DNA of 64,000 nucleotides. It comes from Porodaedalea pini (lineage: Eukaryota > Basidiomycota > Agaricomycetes > Hymenochaetales > Hymenochaetaceae). The position numbers and the translations under genes are program-made. Shown in pieces: positions 11,657-22,273 of the stretch. Positions within the stretch are counted from its first letter, which is position 1; each line of letters begins with the position of its first letter. The stretch covers positions 1,113,739 through 1,177,738 of the forward strand of contig NBAY01000008.1 of NCBI GenBank assembly GCA_002794775.1. Direction: 5' to 3'. The notes below the pieces were generated by a model. It was given only the letters and a program-made list of their open reading frames with translations, was not told the origin of the DNA and made no database searches.

Positions 11657-14600
11657 ATGATGACAGGAGATATAGGATCAAGCATGACAGTGGAAAGTAT
11701 GTCGAGTACTACTTCACCAACTACTTCAACCAGGCCATCACTCTCAGTCTTGGATATGCCATTCTCAGGCTCTAAGAATGCACCTAAATTATTTAAAGGT
11801 CATTACTCAGAGGTGGAATCATTCCTAGAACACTATGAGCAGCTTTGTGCCAAGAACAATATTATCTCAGATACAGACAAATGCAGGACCATCACTCGGT
11901 ATTGTTCCAGGAAAGTCATACAGGTTATTGAAGGCATCTCATCATACCAGAAACCTAACTGGAATGCACTGAAAACATCTATCTTGGAGTTGTATGATGC
12001 TGGTCTCAACCAAAAGCGTTACACCAAGACAGAACTCAAGAAATTTATGATGGAGAACAGGGACAAGAAGATAAAGACCTGGAGTAATTTTACAGAATAC
12101 ACTAGGAACTTTACAACCATTGGTGGATGGCTTAGGGTTCATGACAAGATTACAGAATCTGAAGAGGCCACTTACTATTGGAATGGAATTGACTCTCGGA
12201 CTCGGGTATTATTGGAAACTCGTCTCATGATAAAGTTCCCAGATCATGATTTGAGGGACCCATTCAAGAGGTCAGACATATGGAAGGCAGCTGAGTCACT
12301 TCTCAACTCAGAGAGATTTGACAGGCTGGAAGATGATGAGGATGATGAGGATGAGGATATCATCAAATTTATGCAGGATGATGATGAAGAAGACCATGAA
12401 GATGAGGAAGAAGAACCAAAGGTACGCCAAGATAAAATCAGGAAGACACAGATGCCAAAGCCAGAACATTCCTTTGGAAAGACCTCAAAGTCACAGGACA
12501 AACCAAAGAAGTCTGAACAGGCTGAAGTTGAAAATCTGATTGAACGAATGTCCAAGATGTCCATTTCAGACCCTGTGTATGGACTCTTATATTACAAGGC
12601 CCTGAAATTGGATCCATTGATAATTCAGGCAGTACACAAACCTGTTGTAGTTCAAGCTGCTACTTCAGAATCATCTACAGAATTATCAGCAGATAGACCC
12701 AGGCCTAGAAATCTGGGAACAGGACCTAATTCACGTTCATGCTATGGATGTGGTTTGATGGGCCATGGACTAAGGGAATGCCCACAAATTGGAGATTTAA
12801 TTTCACAAGGCATCATCAATTATGATAACTCAGGAAAGCTTCAAATGAAGGATGGATCACCAATACAGCGGCAATATGGAGAATATTTTGTTCAAGCAGC
12901 AAAGAGACAACATATCTCTAGCATTCAAGTAAATCTGATAACCTATTCATTACCTTCACCACAAGAGTCACAAGATGCATTATATGCTCATCCTGAAGAA
13001 GAAACAGATAGTTTTCCAGTCACTCGGTCTCAAAAGTCCACAACAGGCAAGAGGAAGGAAGTCTCAGATGGACCTCAACATTCTCAAGCCAGAAGACCAG
13101 GAAATAAACCATCTCAGAAGGCAACAGATACTAGGCCATCTCAGCCTGTAATGAAGGAAATCCCAAATCCAGCTACTGTACAGCCTTCAGTGGAGGATAT
13201 AACTATGGAAGATCAATCACAGATCAAGAAGCCTAATCCTAGGACCAATTATCCCTATCAGCGAGATAAGGATGGGAATCAATCAGGACAGGATTGCCCA
13301 GCACAGCGAATTGCCCGGCAATCAGAAGTATCAGCAAATGTTAATCTCAATGCAGTAGCAGATCGGCTGATGGCTCAGGAACATGTTGTCACTACTGGTG
13401 AACTTCTTGGATCATCTCCAGCACTAGCTCGTATTGTTGCAGACAAACTACAATACAAAGCTATAAAACCAGCTGAAACTGTTATGGAAGCTGTGATTGA
13501 GGAAATCACATCTGAGGCCTATTGGACAAAACCTGTTGTACCCAAAACTCATGGACGGCTGATTCGGTTAGCTGTGAACTGCAGTGGGCACAGTATAAAG
13601 GCCATTTTGGATACAGGTTCACAGATGAATATCTGTCATGCTCGACTAGCTCAGCTTTTACAGATTCCAGTGGACACATCTCAACGAATGAATATGAATG
13701 ATGCCAATGGAGGCCAAGGCATGTTAGAAGGATTATTATCTGGAGTCAAGATTGACATTGGAAATGTCACTACCACTGGAAACATCTATGTTGGAGAAAA
13801 GGTACCATTTGACCTCTTGTTAGGAAGACCCTGGCAGAGAGGAAACCTAATCTCTATTGATGAACGTCCTGATGGAACTTACCTACAATTTAAAGATCCT
13901 GATGATCCAACACGCTCAAGAACTCGGTATGAATTGCTGGTCATCCCTGATGGAAATAATGAAAGCTGGGACTATGATCCATCAACCTGGCTAGCAGTAC
14001 ACCCAGACATGGAAGATTATGAAGACAGTCAAGATAGATTTCGCAAATTTACCCAGATACAAAACCAAGCTATTCAGTCTGGAGATGTGTTTTCTACATT
14101 CTATAACCCACCCTCCTCTGCACAATATATTGTAGAAGAGTGGAAATTGGAAAACAAGGAACTCCCAGATTTGACAGAACAAGAGTCAATCAATTTGGAA
14201 ATCAAGGATCAGCAAGAAATCTGGAGTGAACCCAGTGGGTCTTATAATATTAGGTTTATGAGGAAAAGGATGAGAGGTTCTGGGGAAACAGACAGTCTGG
14301 AATCTATAACTGCCCTTCCACCAGAATCCCCTATATCACAGGATACAAATCAGGATTCAAAGAGCTCAAAGTCATTATCTCCAGTCTCACTGGCTCAGAA
14401 ATGTCATTTATTAATTGATGAAGATGGAAATTATACTATGGATACAGAAGGATATGTAGGCATGGCTCAGATGCAGACAGAAATGGATTACTATGAGTTT
14501 GCAGCCCCAATATTAGAAGAGGAAGGTATACTAGATGAAAGAGGGAAGGAAAAGCTTAGAATCTACCGGGAAAGGCAGGAAAATACCCAGAAAAAGGGAA

Positions 14601-16147
14601 AAATGAAGGAGGCCAATGAAGAATTCTCAAAACCGGCCAGCCAAAGTGGATATTCTGGTCAGTACTATGAGGAACTACATACCACAGATCAGGCAGGACT
14701 ATCAGAGGGAAATGTAGATAGCCTACAATATTATTCACCATTAATTCCGGATTTTTCGGAGCTGGGGGAAGCAAATACAACAAACCAACTTACCCCCCAG
14801 GCCCCAGAAAATTCAGAGGAGTCAGGAATCACTATACCCATAAGGCAGACCTCTAGGAACAGTTCTAAGAGCAGTCATGACTTACTGGAGGAAAAATCTC
14901 TGGATCCTATGTTCCAGAGACTACTGCGACGCTTCCAGGAGATTTCTGAGACGAATACTGGATCGTTCGAGACGCGAAAGACATCTACAGAAAGCTATGA
15001 TCAGCGCGAAGATAACGAACCTGAGACGAACAAAATCGGACCACGAATGAAGCGTCGGCGACGAAAGCGGCGGGGAAGACGGTCAAAAGCGAACAATAGG
15101 GCAGCGGACTCGGTTCCGGGTCGTATCGCGAGCTTGAGCACATCCCCGGAAAGCGGTGAACGATGCGATTCCAACGGACATATCGCGGACAAAATCCGAC
15201 CAGCGGATCTTCCGATATACCGCATTTACCGACAAGGGGGTAAAGCGAACCACCCCTCAGCTCAGAACATAGAATGGAGTAACCCAGGCAGGTCCGAGAA
15301 TCGTTTCAATGAAACACCTTCACGAGAGGATCATATGGAACTTGGAATGACAAGAAATGATGCAGAAATGAGTCAGATATGGCCGGAACAGCTGTATGGG
15401 GGACAACTCACCACAGAGCCACCCCGGCCGGTCACTTCCAGCCACAACTCGGCAGTGCAGTATACAGGGTTTAGTAGATCTAACCAAGATATGATGAGCA
15501 CAGCAGGAAGTACAGGATTCACAAGGAGGAAGGGGGAGATATGGCAAGCTCACTCAGGGAGGAAGAAACAGCCTCAACAACCGCGCCGGCCACCCCAATC
15601 CCAACTGAATTTCGCCCCAGTGCATGCAGAACCTAGGAGTACTCATCAACGCGTTTCCAATGCAGAAATAATCATGAGAAACTACCAGGAATTGAGTGAG
15701 ATAGGGAGTTTTAACGAAAACCTCCCTGATGATGAACAAGCAGGAAGAGCACGGTCTTGGATGCCACGAAAACGCCAGTGGAGCACACAAAATGATAGGG
15801 ACAGGTCATCAGTAGTAGCAGTACGAACAGCATGCAACTCTCACACCAGAAATCACAAAAATTGCCTGTCTAGAACCCGATCCTCCTATTCCCCAAGACC
15901 CAGCAGTACCAGAGACACATCATCCCTCAGCACAGAATACAGGCAATGGGACCAAGTGAACAATGGCAGCAGAGGTTCCAGAAGGGATAGAGAAGATCCA
16001 GAAGATGTTGCAGCAGGGAGAGCCAAAGTGGTCTGTAAGAAAGCAAGAGTGTGCATGTTAGCCATCATCAGCACTATCCTGTTTTCCTTACTTCTTGCCC
16101 TGGCTACCAAAACAGGCTGTAATGACTCAAAGGTGTATTCTTTTTAA
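11657..16147 (+). CDS. Gag-protease polyprotein of the gypsy element
   Basis: 1496 codons from ATG at 11657 to TAA at 16145. The gag helical domain occupies residues ~45-215 (WNALKTSILELYD, WLRVHDKI). A strongly acidic run follows (~225-260), then a CCHC zinc knuckle CYGCGLMGHGLRECP at ~361-375 for RNA binding. The aspartic protease is at ~630-740, with the DTGS active site at D652 and a LLLGRPW flap-end motif. A long low-complexity linker follows, with a very basic patch (MKRRRRKRRGRRSK) near residue 1130. The last ~30 residues form a hydrophobic segment (AIISTILFSLLLALA) that may be an artefact of reading into an intron starting at 16035. Codon use is AT-rich and CpG-poor except for 14926-15245. 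Confidence 0.85.
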   Translation: MMTGDIGSSMTVESMSSTTSPTTSTRPSLSVLDMPFSGSKNAPKLFKGHYSEVESFLEHYEQLCAKNNIISDTDKCRTITRYCSRKVIQVIEGISSYQKPNWNALKTSILELYDAGLNQKRYTKTELKKFMMENRDKKIKTWSNFTEYTRNFTTIGGWLRVHDKITESEEATYYWNGIDSRTRVLLETRLMIKFPDHDLRDPFKRSDIWKAAESLLNSERFDRLEDDEDDEDEDIIKFMQDDDEEDHEDEEEEPKVRQDKIRKTQMPKPEHSFGKTSKSQDKPKKSEQAEVENLIERMSKMSISDPVYGLLYYKALKLDPLIIQAVHKPVVVQAATSESSTELSADRPRPRNLGTGPNSRSCYGCGLMGHGLRECPQIGDLISQGIINYDNSGKLQMKDGSPIQRQYGEYFVQAAKRQHISSIQVNLITYSLPSPQESQDALYAHPEEETDSFPVTRSQKSTTGKRKEVSDGPQHSQARRPGNKPSQKATDTRPSQPVMKEIPNPATVQPSVEDITMEDQSQIKKPNPRTNYPYQRDKDGNQSGQDCPAQRIARQSEVSANVNLNAVADRLMAQEHVVTTGELLGSSPALARIVADKLQYKAIKPAETVMEAVIEEITSEAYWTKPVVPKTHGRLIRLAVNCSGHSIKAILDTGSQMNICHARLAQLLQIPVDTSQRMNMNDANGGQGMLEGLLSGVKIDIGNVTTTGNIYVGEKVPFDLLLGRPWQRGNLISIDERPDGTYLQFKDPDDPTRSRTRYELLVIPDGNNESWDYDPSTWLAVHPDMEDYEDSQDRFRKFTQIQNQAIQSGDVFSTFYNPPSSAQYIVEEWKLENKELPDLTEQESINLEIKDQQEIWSEPSGSYNIRFMRKRMRGSGETDSLESITALPPESPISQDTNQDSKSSKSLSPVSLAQKCHLLIDEDGNYTMDTEGYVGMAQMQTEMDYYEFAAPILEEEGILDERGKEKLRIYRERQENTQKKGKMKEANEEFSKPASQSGYSGQYYEELHTTDQAGLSEGNVDSLQYYSPLIPDFSELGEANTTNQLTPQAPENSEESGITIPIRQTSRNSSKSSHDLLEEKSLDPMFQRLLRRFQEISETNTGSFETRKTSTESYDQREDNEPETNKIGPRMKRRRRKRRGRRSKANNRAADSVPGRIASLSTSPESGERCDSNGHIADKIRPADLPIYRIYRQGGKANHPSAQNIEWSNPGRSENRFNETPSREDHMELGMTRNDAEMSQIWPEQLYGGQLTTEPPRPVTSSHNSAVQYTGFSRSNQDMMSTAGSTGFTRRKGEIWQAHSGRKKQPQQPRRPPQSQLNFAPVHAEPRSTHQRVSNAEIIMRNYQELSEIGSFNENLPDDEQAGRARSWMPRKRQWSTQNDRDRSSVVAVRTACNSHTRNHKNCLSRTRSSYSPRPSSTRDTSSLSTEYRQWDQVNNGSRGSRRDREDPEDVAAGRAKVVCKKARVCMLAIISTILFSLLLALATKTGCNDSKVYSF

Positions 16148-16471
16148 TTGCGCTGATGCTCTCATGTTCTTACTGTGCATTTCTTTTCATGTACTTCCAT
16201 CAGTACTGTGTGTTCAACCCATGCAGCACTGCAATCAACTCATGTTATGATCTGATTATTTATGGCCTTTACCATTTATTATTTAACCACTCTCTATATT
16301 TCTCATATCATTTATCATCAAGTATTTATTCAAATATGCATATTTATTTATTTTGTTCAATTAATTATGTATCCCAGCTCATTCCGTCAGTAAATATGAT
16401 GTCCGTCACTTATATCTTAAGCTTGATGTACCCAGTTATTTTCTATTATTTTTCTTTCATATTGTCTCAAG
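16035..16471 (+). other. Candidate intron joining gag-protease to pol
   Basis: Donor GTAAGA at 16035 and a pyrimidine-rich tract ending TCTCAAG at 16471 delimit 437 bp, much of it AT-rich and without recognisable polyprotein sequence. Splicing changes frame 2 to frame 1 and joins gag-protease to pol in frame, creating a serine codon across the junction followed by WVEVQN. The CAAG acceptor is less common than TAG or CAG. A frameshift or separate pol initiation at 16156 are the alternatives. Confidence 0.45.
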
Positions 16472-19400
16472 CTTGGGTTGAAGTTCAAAATGTCTACCAA
16501 GTAGAATATTGGGCTAAGCCAGACAATAAAACCAAAGGACACATTCACAACACAGTTATGGAGCATCAGCAGAATACAACTATGGGAGAGAACTATGTGT
16601 TCTTTGCTCATACAGAAGAAGAAGAAAAGGATGATGATGATGAGGGAGGAATGGTTGGTACTGCTTACAAGAGAGTGGATAGAAAGGTAAAGCCTATCCC
16701 AGGAATATTTCCAGAAGATGCTCGTGTCACTCGACAATTCCCAGAAGACCCTTTATTAACACTCTCAAGCCTTCCAACACACCCTCCAGACTTTGTACCT
16801 ACAGAGAGGTTAACACAAGAGCGCCTAGAGGAACTTCACATAAATGATGGATTTCTCTGGCCCGAAGAAGAAAAACTCTTTGCACATATATTCAAGGTTA
16901 ATGAACATACCTTAGCATTTGAAGAAGTACATAGAGGAACCTTTCGAGAAGACTATTTCTCACCATATGTTATCCCAGTAATACCACATGTGCCATGGGA
17001 ACATAAAAATATTCCAATCCCACCAGGAATTCAAGCTGAAGTCATCAAGTTATTAAAGGAGAAAATAGATGCTGGAGTTTATGAGCCCAGCCAGGCTTCC
17101 TATAGGTCAAGATGGTTTTGTGTAGTCAAGAAGAATGGAAAATTACGGATTGTTCATGACTTACAAGTTCTGAACTCAATTACAATTCGAGATGCAGGGT
17201 TACCTCCAATCATTGATGACTTTGTGGAGCCATTTGCAGGACGACAATGTTATACAGTCTTTGATTTGTTCTGGGGATTTGATGCTAGAAAAGTAGCCCC
17301 TGCCAGTCGTGACTTAACCTCATTCTGGACACCCCTAGGACTACTTAGAATCACTTCCATGCCAATGGGATTCACTAACTCCCCAGCTGAGTTTCAGAAG
17401 TGTATGGTCTTTATTTTACAAGATGAAATCCCAGAGGTTGCCAATATTTTCATAGATGACTGACCTATCAAAGGACCAACTAGTATGTATCTAGATGAAG
17501 AAGGCAACCCAGAGACTCTACCAGACAATCCAGGAATCAGGAAATTTATATGGGAACATGCCAATGATGTGCATCAAATCATGCACCGAGTAGGGCATGC
17601 AGGTGCTACATTTTCACCCAAGAAGACACAAATAGCCAGACCTGAAGTGGTCATTGTAGGACAGAAGTGTACCCCAGCAGGAAGATTGCCAGATGAAGGA
17701 AAAGTGGAGAAAATACTAAAATGGCCTTCACTAACTACAGTCAAAGAAGTTCGACAATTTTTAGGACTATGTGGAACTGTTCGTATCTGGATCAAGAACT
17801 ATTCAGCAATAGCCAGGCCACTAACAGAGCTCACAAGAAGCACTGTTGACTTTGTCTGGGACTCTAGAAGACAGTCAGCATTTGCAGAACTAAAGCAGCT
17901 AGTCACTTCAGCGCCAGCCTTACAACCCATTGATTATGTATCAGATAACCCAGTCATTTTATCTGTTGACTCAAGTATCATTGCAGTAGGCTTTATACTG
18001 TCTCAGATAGATAACAATGGCAAAAGAAGACCAGCCAGATATGGATCAATTCCTATGAATGAAAGAGAGTCAAACTACTCTCAGCCAAAACTAGAACTTT
18101 ATGGATTATTTCGAGCCTTGCGTCACTATCGACTCTACATTGTAGGGGTAAAAAATCTACATGTAGAAGTTGATGCCAAATACATCAAAGGGATGTTAAA
18201 CGAGCCAGATTTGCAGCCAAATGCAACCATTAACAGATGGATCCAGGGTATTCTTTTATTTACCTTCAAGTTAATACATGTCCCAGCTACACAATTCAAG
18301 GGACCAGATGGCATGTCCAGGAAGCAGCCTTTGCCAGAAGACTTTGAAGACTTCAATGATGACTTCTTCGATGATATCTCACTGTTTGTCTCTACTCAGA
18401 AGGCTAAAACTAGCTCAACAGATCAAAAGGAGGCCTTTACAACAGATGCCACTTCACAAGAAGAATACTTGTTAAAAATATTCCGGTTCCTAGTGACTTT
18501 ACAGATTCCAGAATTTCCAAATGAACAAGCCAAAAAGAGGTTTCTCAAAAAGGTCTTGCAGTTTTATGTCCAAGGGCATACACTGTATAAACGAAACAAA
18601 GGAAAGCCTCTCAAGGTTGTCTTTGATCCAGATGAGCAGCAAAGGATTATGGTTCAAGCACATGAAGAGCTTGGACACAGAGGAGAATTTGCAACAAATG
18701 AAATCCTGAAACAGAGATTTTATTGGCCATTCATGCGAGCACACATAAAACATCATGTACAGTCATGTCATGAATGCCAGATCCGTAGTATTCGAAAAGT
18801 GGAACTACCACTAATGGTTTCAACACCAGCAACCATTTTCATCAAGATACATGTGGATGTTATGAACATGCCTCTAGCCAAAGGATTCAAGTATATTGTT
18901 GCAGCTCGAGATGACCTATCATGTGCAAGTGAAGGACGAGCACTCAAGAAAGCAAATGCAGATGCACTAGCTCAGTTTTTCTGGGAACAGATACTCTGCA
19001 GATATGGAGCAGTAGGACGAGTGGTGACAGATAATGGACCAGAAGTAAAGGGAGCATTCATGAAACTTATGCGCCGTTATGGAATTCCTCAAGTACAAAT
19101 ATCTGCATATAATTCAAAAGCCAATGGAGTAGTAGAGCGAGGACATGCTATTATATGGGACTCAATTGTCAAGGCCTGTGAAGGCAAAATCAACAAATGG
19201 CCTGAAAAGGTCCATGCAGCATTTTTTGCAGACAAAATTACAGTAACTCGGTCAACAGGGTACAGTCCATACTATTTACTCCATGGAGTAGAGCCTGTTT
19301 TCCCTTTAGATTTATTTGAAGCCACATTCTTGGTCAAGGGATTTACAGATAATATGTCTACAACAGACTTGCTAGCTCTCCGAATAAGGCAACTAGAAAA

Positions 19401-19878
19401 GCGCGAAGAAGATATTGGTCAAGCAGCTAGGTTGTTAGCAAAAATGCGATTTACCTCTAAGGATCATTTTGAACAGAGGTTTGCCAAGCGAATAACCAAA
19501 ACAGTATTCGAACCAGGTGACTTTGTACTCATGCGCAATACTCAGATAGAAAAGGAGATGAATCGCAAAACAAAACCACGATACTTAGGACCCTTTGTAG
19601 TCACACAGCATTCAGAAGGAGGTGCATATGACTTGCGTGAAGTAGATGGAGGACAGCGACGACTTAAGGTAGCAGCATTCAGGCTAGTTCCATACATTGC
19701 AAGGGACCAACATGCATTACAAACACTGCTAAAAGAGGCTGAAGAAAGTACAAGCGAGAAAGACATCATAGAAGAAAAAGACATAGTAGATCAAGACAAA
19801 GGCGAGGATGACAGTAGTGATGAAGAAGAAAGACAGTCTAGTTATGAAAGTGAAGGAGATAGTGATGAGGAGGATTAG
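16472..19878 (+). CDS. Pol polyprotein: reverse transcriptase, RNase H, integrase (one in-frame TGA)
   Basis: The frame is open from 16156, but recognisable pol sequence begins near 16680 (KPIPGIFPEDARV). Reverse transcriptase follows: NIPIPPGIQ, RIVHDLQVLN, TVFDLFWGFDA, TSMPMGFTNSPAEF, then FIDD at 17449-17460 as the YxDD equivalent. TGA at 17461-17463 comes immediately after, and the same frame resumes with PIKGP and VGQKCTPAGRLPD, then RNase H (SVDSSII, YGLFRALRHYRLY). Integrase has an HHCC zinc site (about 18658-18780), catalytic Asp near 18854 (VDVMNM), Asp near 19027 (TDNGPE) and Glu near 19133 (VERGH). The C-terminus is acidic, without a chromodomain. The TGA would truncate the product inside the reverse transcriptase unless read through. 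Confidence 0.85.
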
Positions 19879-19890
19879 CAGAAAAAGGAG

Positions 19891-20569
19891 TTAATGAGGG
19901 TGAGGGAAATCTGAAGCTCCTGAACCTTCGCCAGTAGACTGCTCACGATAACCCTGCAAAATGATCTCGGTACGCCTCAGATTCTCCAAATGCATCTGTC
20001 GCAACCCAGGATTTGTCTCTGCATAGGCCAGCCCATAGAGGACTTCAATCTCGCCTGCGGTCACTGGCATTGATGAAGATGTACGAGGGTTACCAAGACG
20101 CGCATGATGTCCCAACCCACGACCCTGCATGTGCATAAAGCGTGCACGCTCCTAGAAGACAAGATCAGACAAGAAGAAAGGAAAGAGCTAGGCAACACAC
20201 CACAAGACGGTTCTGCAAAACTATAACAGGACACACGACTGCATGCTCAACTGGACCGAGTCCAAATGCTCCATACCAGCAAAAACAGGGCAGAAGTTGC
20301 CATCGCAGGGAGAGAAAGATGATGAAATCCTCCAGAGTAGGTGGAAAGCAGTCGAAAATCCATTGGAAGGTGCAGAATTCGTGATTAAGTATCCTGGTGT
20401 AGTATGCAGGACCGATATTTGCCGCCGGAACAGAGACATTGATGGCGCTCAGGATAGATGCATTGGAGGATTCAAGAATGAAAGGCGAAGAAATACCAGG
20501 TGCTACCTGGGGAAAGTAGAGTAGGGATGGCTCAGCAGAAGAGATGAAAGATGCCTGATAGGCCATCAC
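19891..20569 (-). CDS. Antisense two-exon ORF of unknown function inside the gypsy element
   Basis: On the strand opposite to gag-pol, a frame starts at 20569 or 20566 (MMAYQASF) and reads NVSVPAANIGPAYYTRIL and WIFDCFPPTLEDF with coding-like composition. A likely intron ends at 20152 (acceptor TTCTAG). The second exon (20151-19891) reads RTSSSMPVTAGEIEVLYGLA and ends at 19891. The donor was not fixed; several GT sites lie near 20220-20230. It resembles abundant short basidiomycete proteins of unknown function, but this is from memory. Its place between integrase and the 3' LTR recalls accessory genes of some plant and animal LTR elements. Confidence 0.45.
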
Positions 20570-20822
20570 AGAGAGAGACGCTCAAGAACAGGCAAGGACA
20601 CACACAGCATATGCCTACAGATACGAATCACTAAGTGACTAAAGTCACATTAGTGACTATCACATGAAAGTTAGATCCGACGGAGATAAAAGAAAGTTAC
20701 AGAACCTAGGACTTATATGGAGGCACCACACAGGCACATGCTCTATGACAAATAGAAGGACTCACGTAAACTACAACCAAGATCAGAAATATACGCACAA
20801 CCGGGGACGGTTGTAATCTCAA

Positions 20823-20834
20823 GTGTGGGGTGGA
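20823..20834 (+). other. Polypurine tract
   Basis: gtgtggggtgga lies directly before the 3' LTR, where plus-strand DNA priming takes place in LTR retrotransposons. The tract is purine-rich but imperfect. Confidence 0.5.
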
Positions 20835-22273
20835 TGTCAGGCCAGGAATACGTTTGGAAATAACTAGTGATAACTCTACACAGTAGGATCTAGCCAAACA
20901 GCACAGTATCATGAACACACACAAAACTCGCACATATGCACTTGCATTATGCTCATCAACTAGCATGTAACATGACATTCATAACAAATCATCTAAGGAC
21001 ATATCCCCCAAATCCCACCCAAGGCACAATCACTCAAGCACACCTGAATAATCATTAGCCATATGAAACTCTAACCAGAAATTATTATTATTATCATACC
21101 GAATAGGCCTCTGGACAAGCCGAGCCACATTGATCATAGGAGCCCAGTCTACCTCCACCCGAATAGTTGTCTCAACCAGGATACTGAAATAATATGCAGT
21201 CAGATGGTCTGACCCAAAAGAGGAAAGGACAATCATTACCTAATTGGCTCCATCTGACAGTAACCATCAGACCGGGTAGGTCTCAGAAAGGCCATCAAGT
21301 GATTAAACAAGCGGCGCAGGTAGGAGTGTATTTTGGCACAGCTCGACATCATAGAGGAAGACATTTAGGGAATTGCGTACCAGGCGATGACCTTTTCACA
21401 AAGATATTTGACTATCACAGTACTCAGATATCGGATATAAAGCCTAGCAAGGTCCCCGATTAAAAGCATTCAATTAGTCGGTTGCAGAAGAAAAGAGGGT
21501 ACACATCTTATTCAGTAGTCATGGCTTCAGGAAGTTGCACAGCCTCACCCATTTTAGTGTGGGAAAGGAAGTCAGAAAGGATGGAAGACCAAGGTCTAGG
21601 CTGGTCTCTCCAAATGGAGGAAGCGGTGTTCATGATGATCAGCAATGAGTCATACATGGTCACAATGGCTTAATCAGTGGCAATCACATCAGAGCATGAT
21701 GATGATCAGCAATGAGTCATATACTGTCACAATAGATCAGTCAGCCGTGATCCCATGTAGTCATGATGAAGTAGTCAAAAAGAGTCACAAGGAGTCAGAA
21801 GGGATAGTCAGAGAGTGTCATGTATCATCATATGTAGTCATTTGTAGAATCAGGTCTCTAGTAGTGTAGTACAGCTTTGTATCTGCCAAAGGGCATAAAT
21901 AGGGCATGTTTTGCTACCCTAGAAATCAATATACATTTTCCCCTCTAGATCTCAGAAGCACAGAACCACCAGGGTTCTTAGTCAGACTACAGTTAGAAAC
22001 TCAGCAGTTAAGAACTCAGCAGTTAAAACTGTCACTCTATTATATTCATTACAACCAATTAGTTTGGTACCCTATCTAGCACAGCCTAGATTCATCAGCA
22101 AGGCAAGCTTGCAATCTCCAACAGCCACACACAGCTATCACACCAATCTCTGTCCCTCTTCACTGAACACCTGGGAAGGACCCGTTTAGATAAATAGACC
22201 GGTCAACTCAGTGGAAGTACCATTGGATTCATCTTCACACCAGAATATTATCATCCCCACTTCCAGCAAGACA
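20835..22273 (+). repeat. 3' LTR of the gypsy element
   Basis: 1439 bp, apparently identical to 10093-11531. Followed directly by the ACGC duplication at 22274-22277. Confidence 0.95.

Larger units (their letters stand above)
10093..22273 (+). mobile_element. Ty3/gypsy LTR retrotransposon, nearly intact and very young
   Basis: The 12,181-bp element is bounded by 1439-bp direct LTRs starting TGTCAGG and ending AAGACA, flanked by ACGC duplications. The order is LTR, primer binding site, gag-protease, reverse transcriptase, RNase H, integrase, antisense ORF, purine-rich tract, LTR. Integrase after RNase H places it in the Ty3/gypsy group; the FIDD catalytic motif and a following PIKGP resemble a basidiomycete gypsy clade. 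No chromodomain is seen. LTRs showing no difference by eye mean insertion was recent, yet pol carries an in-frame TGA, so this copy may depend on other copies. It interrupts a Plavaka transposase gene in the same orientation. Confidence 0.92.

Noticed and set aside
16156..16471. Hydrophobic N-terminus of pol (MLSCSYCAFLFMYF...) as an envelope-like or membrane gene
   Set aside because: The hydrophobicity comes from T-rich DNA, has no organised signal or glycosylation pattern, and the stretch fits a candidate intron.
19500..19878. Chromodomain at the integrase C-terminus
   Set aside because: After the GPFVVTQHSEGGAYDLRE region the tail is only acidic and Ser-rich; the aromatic cage residues are not visible.
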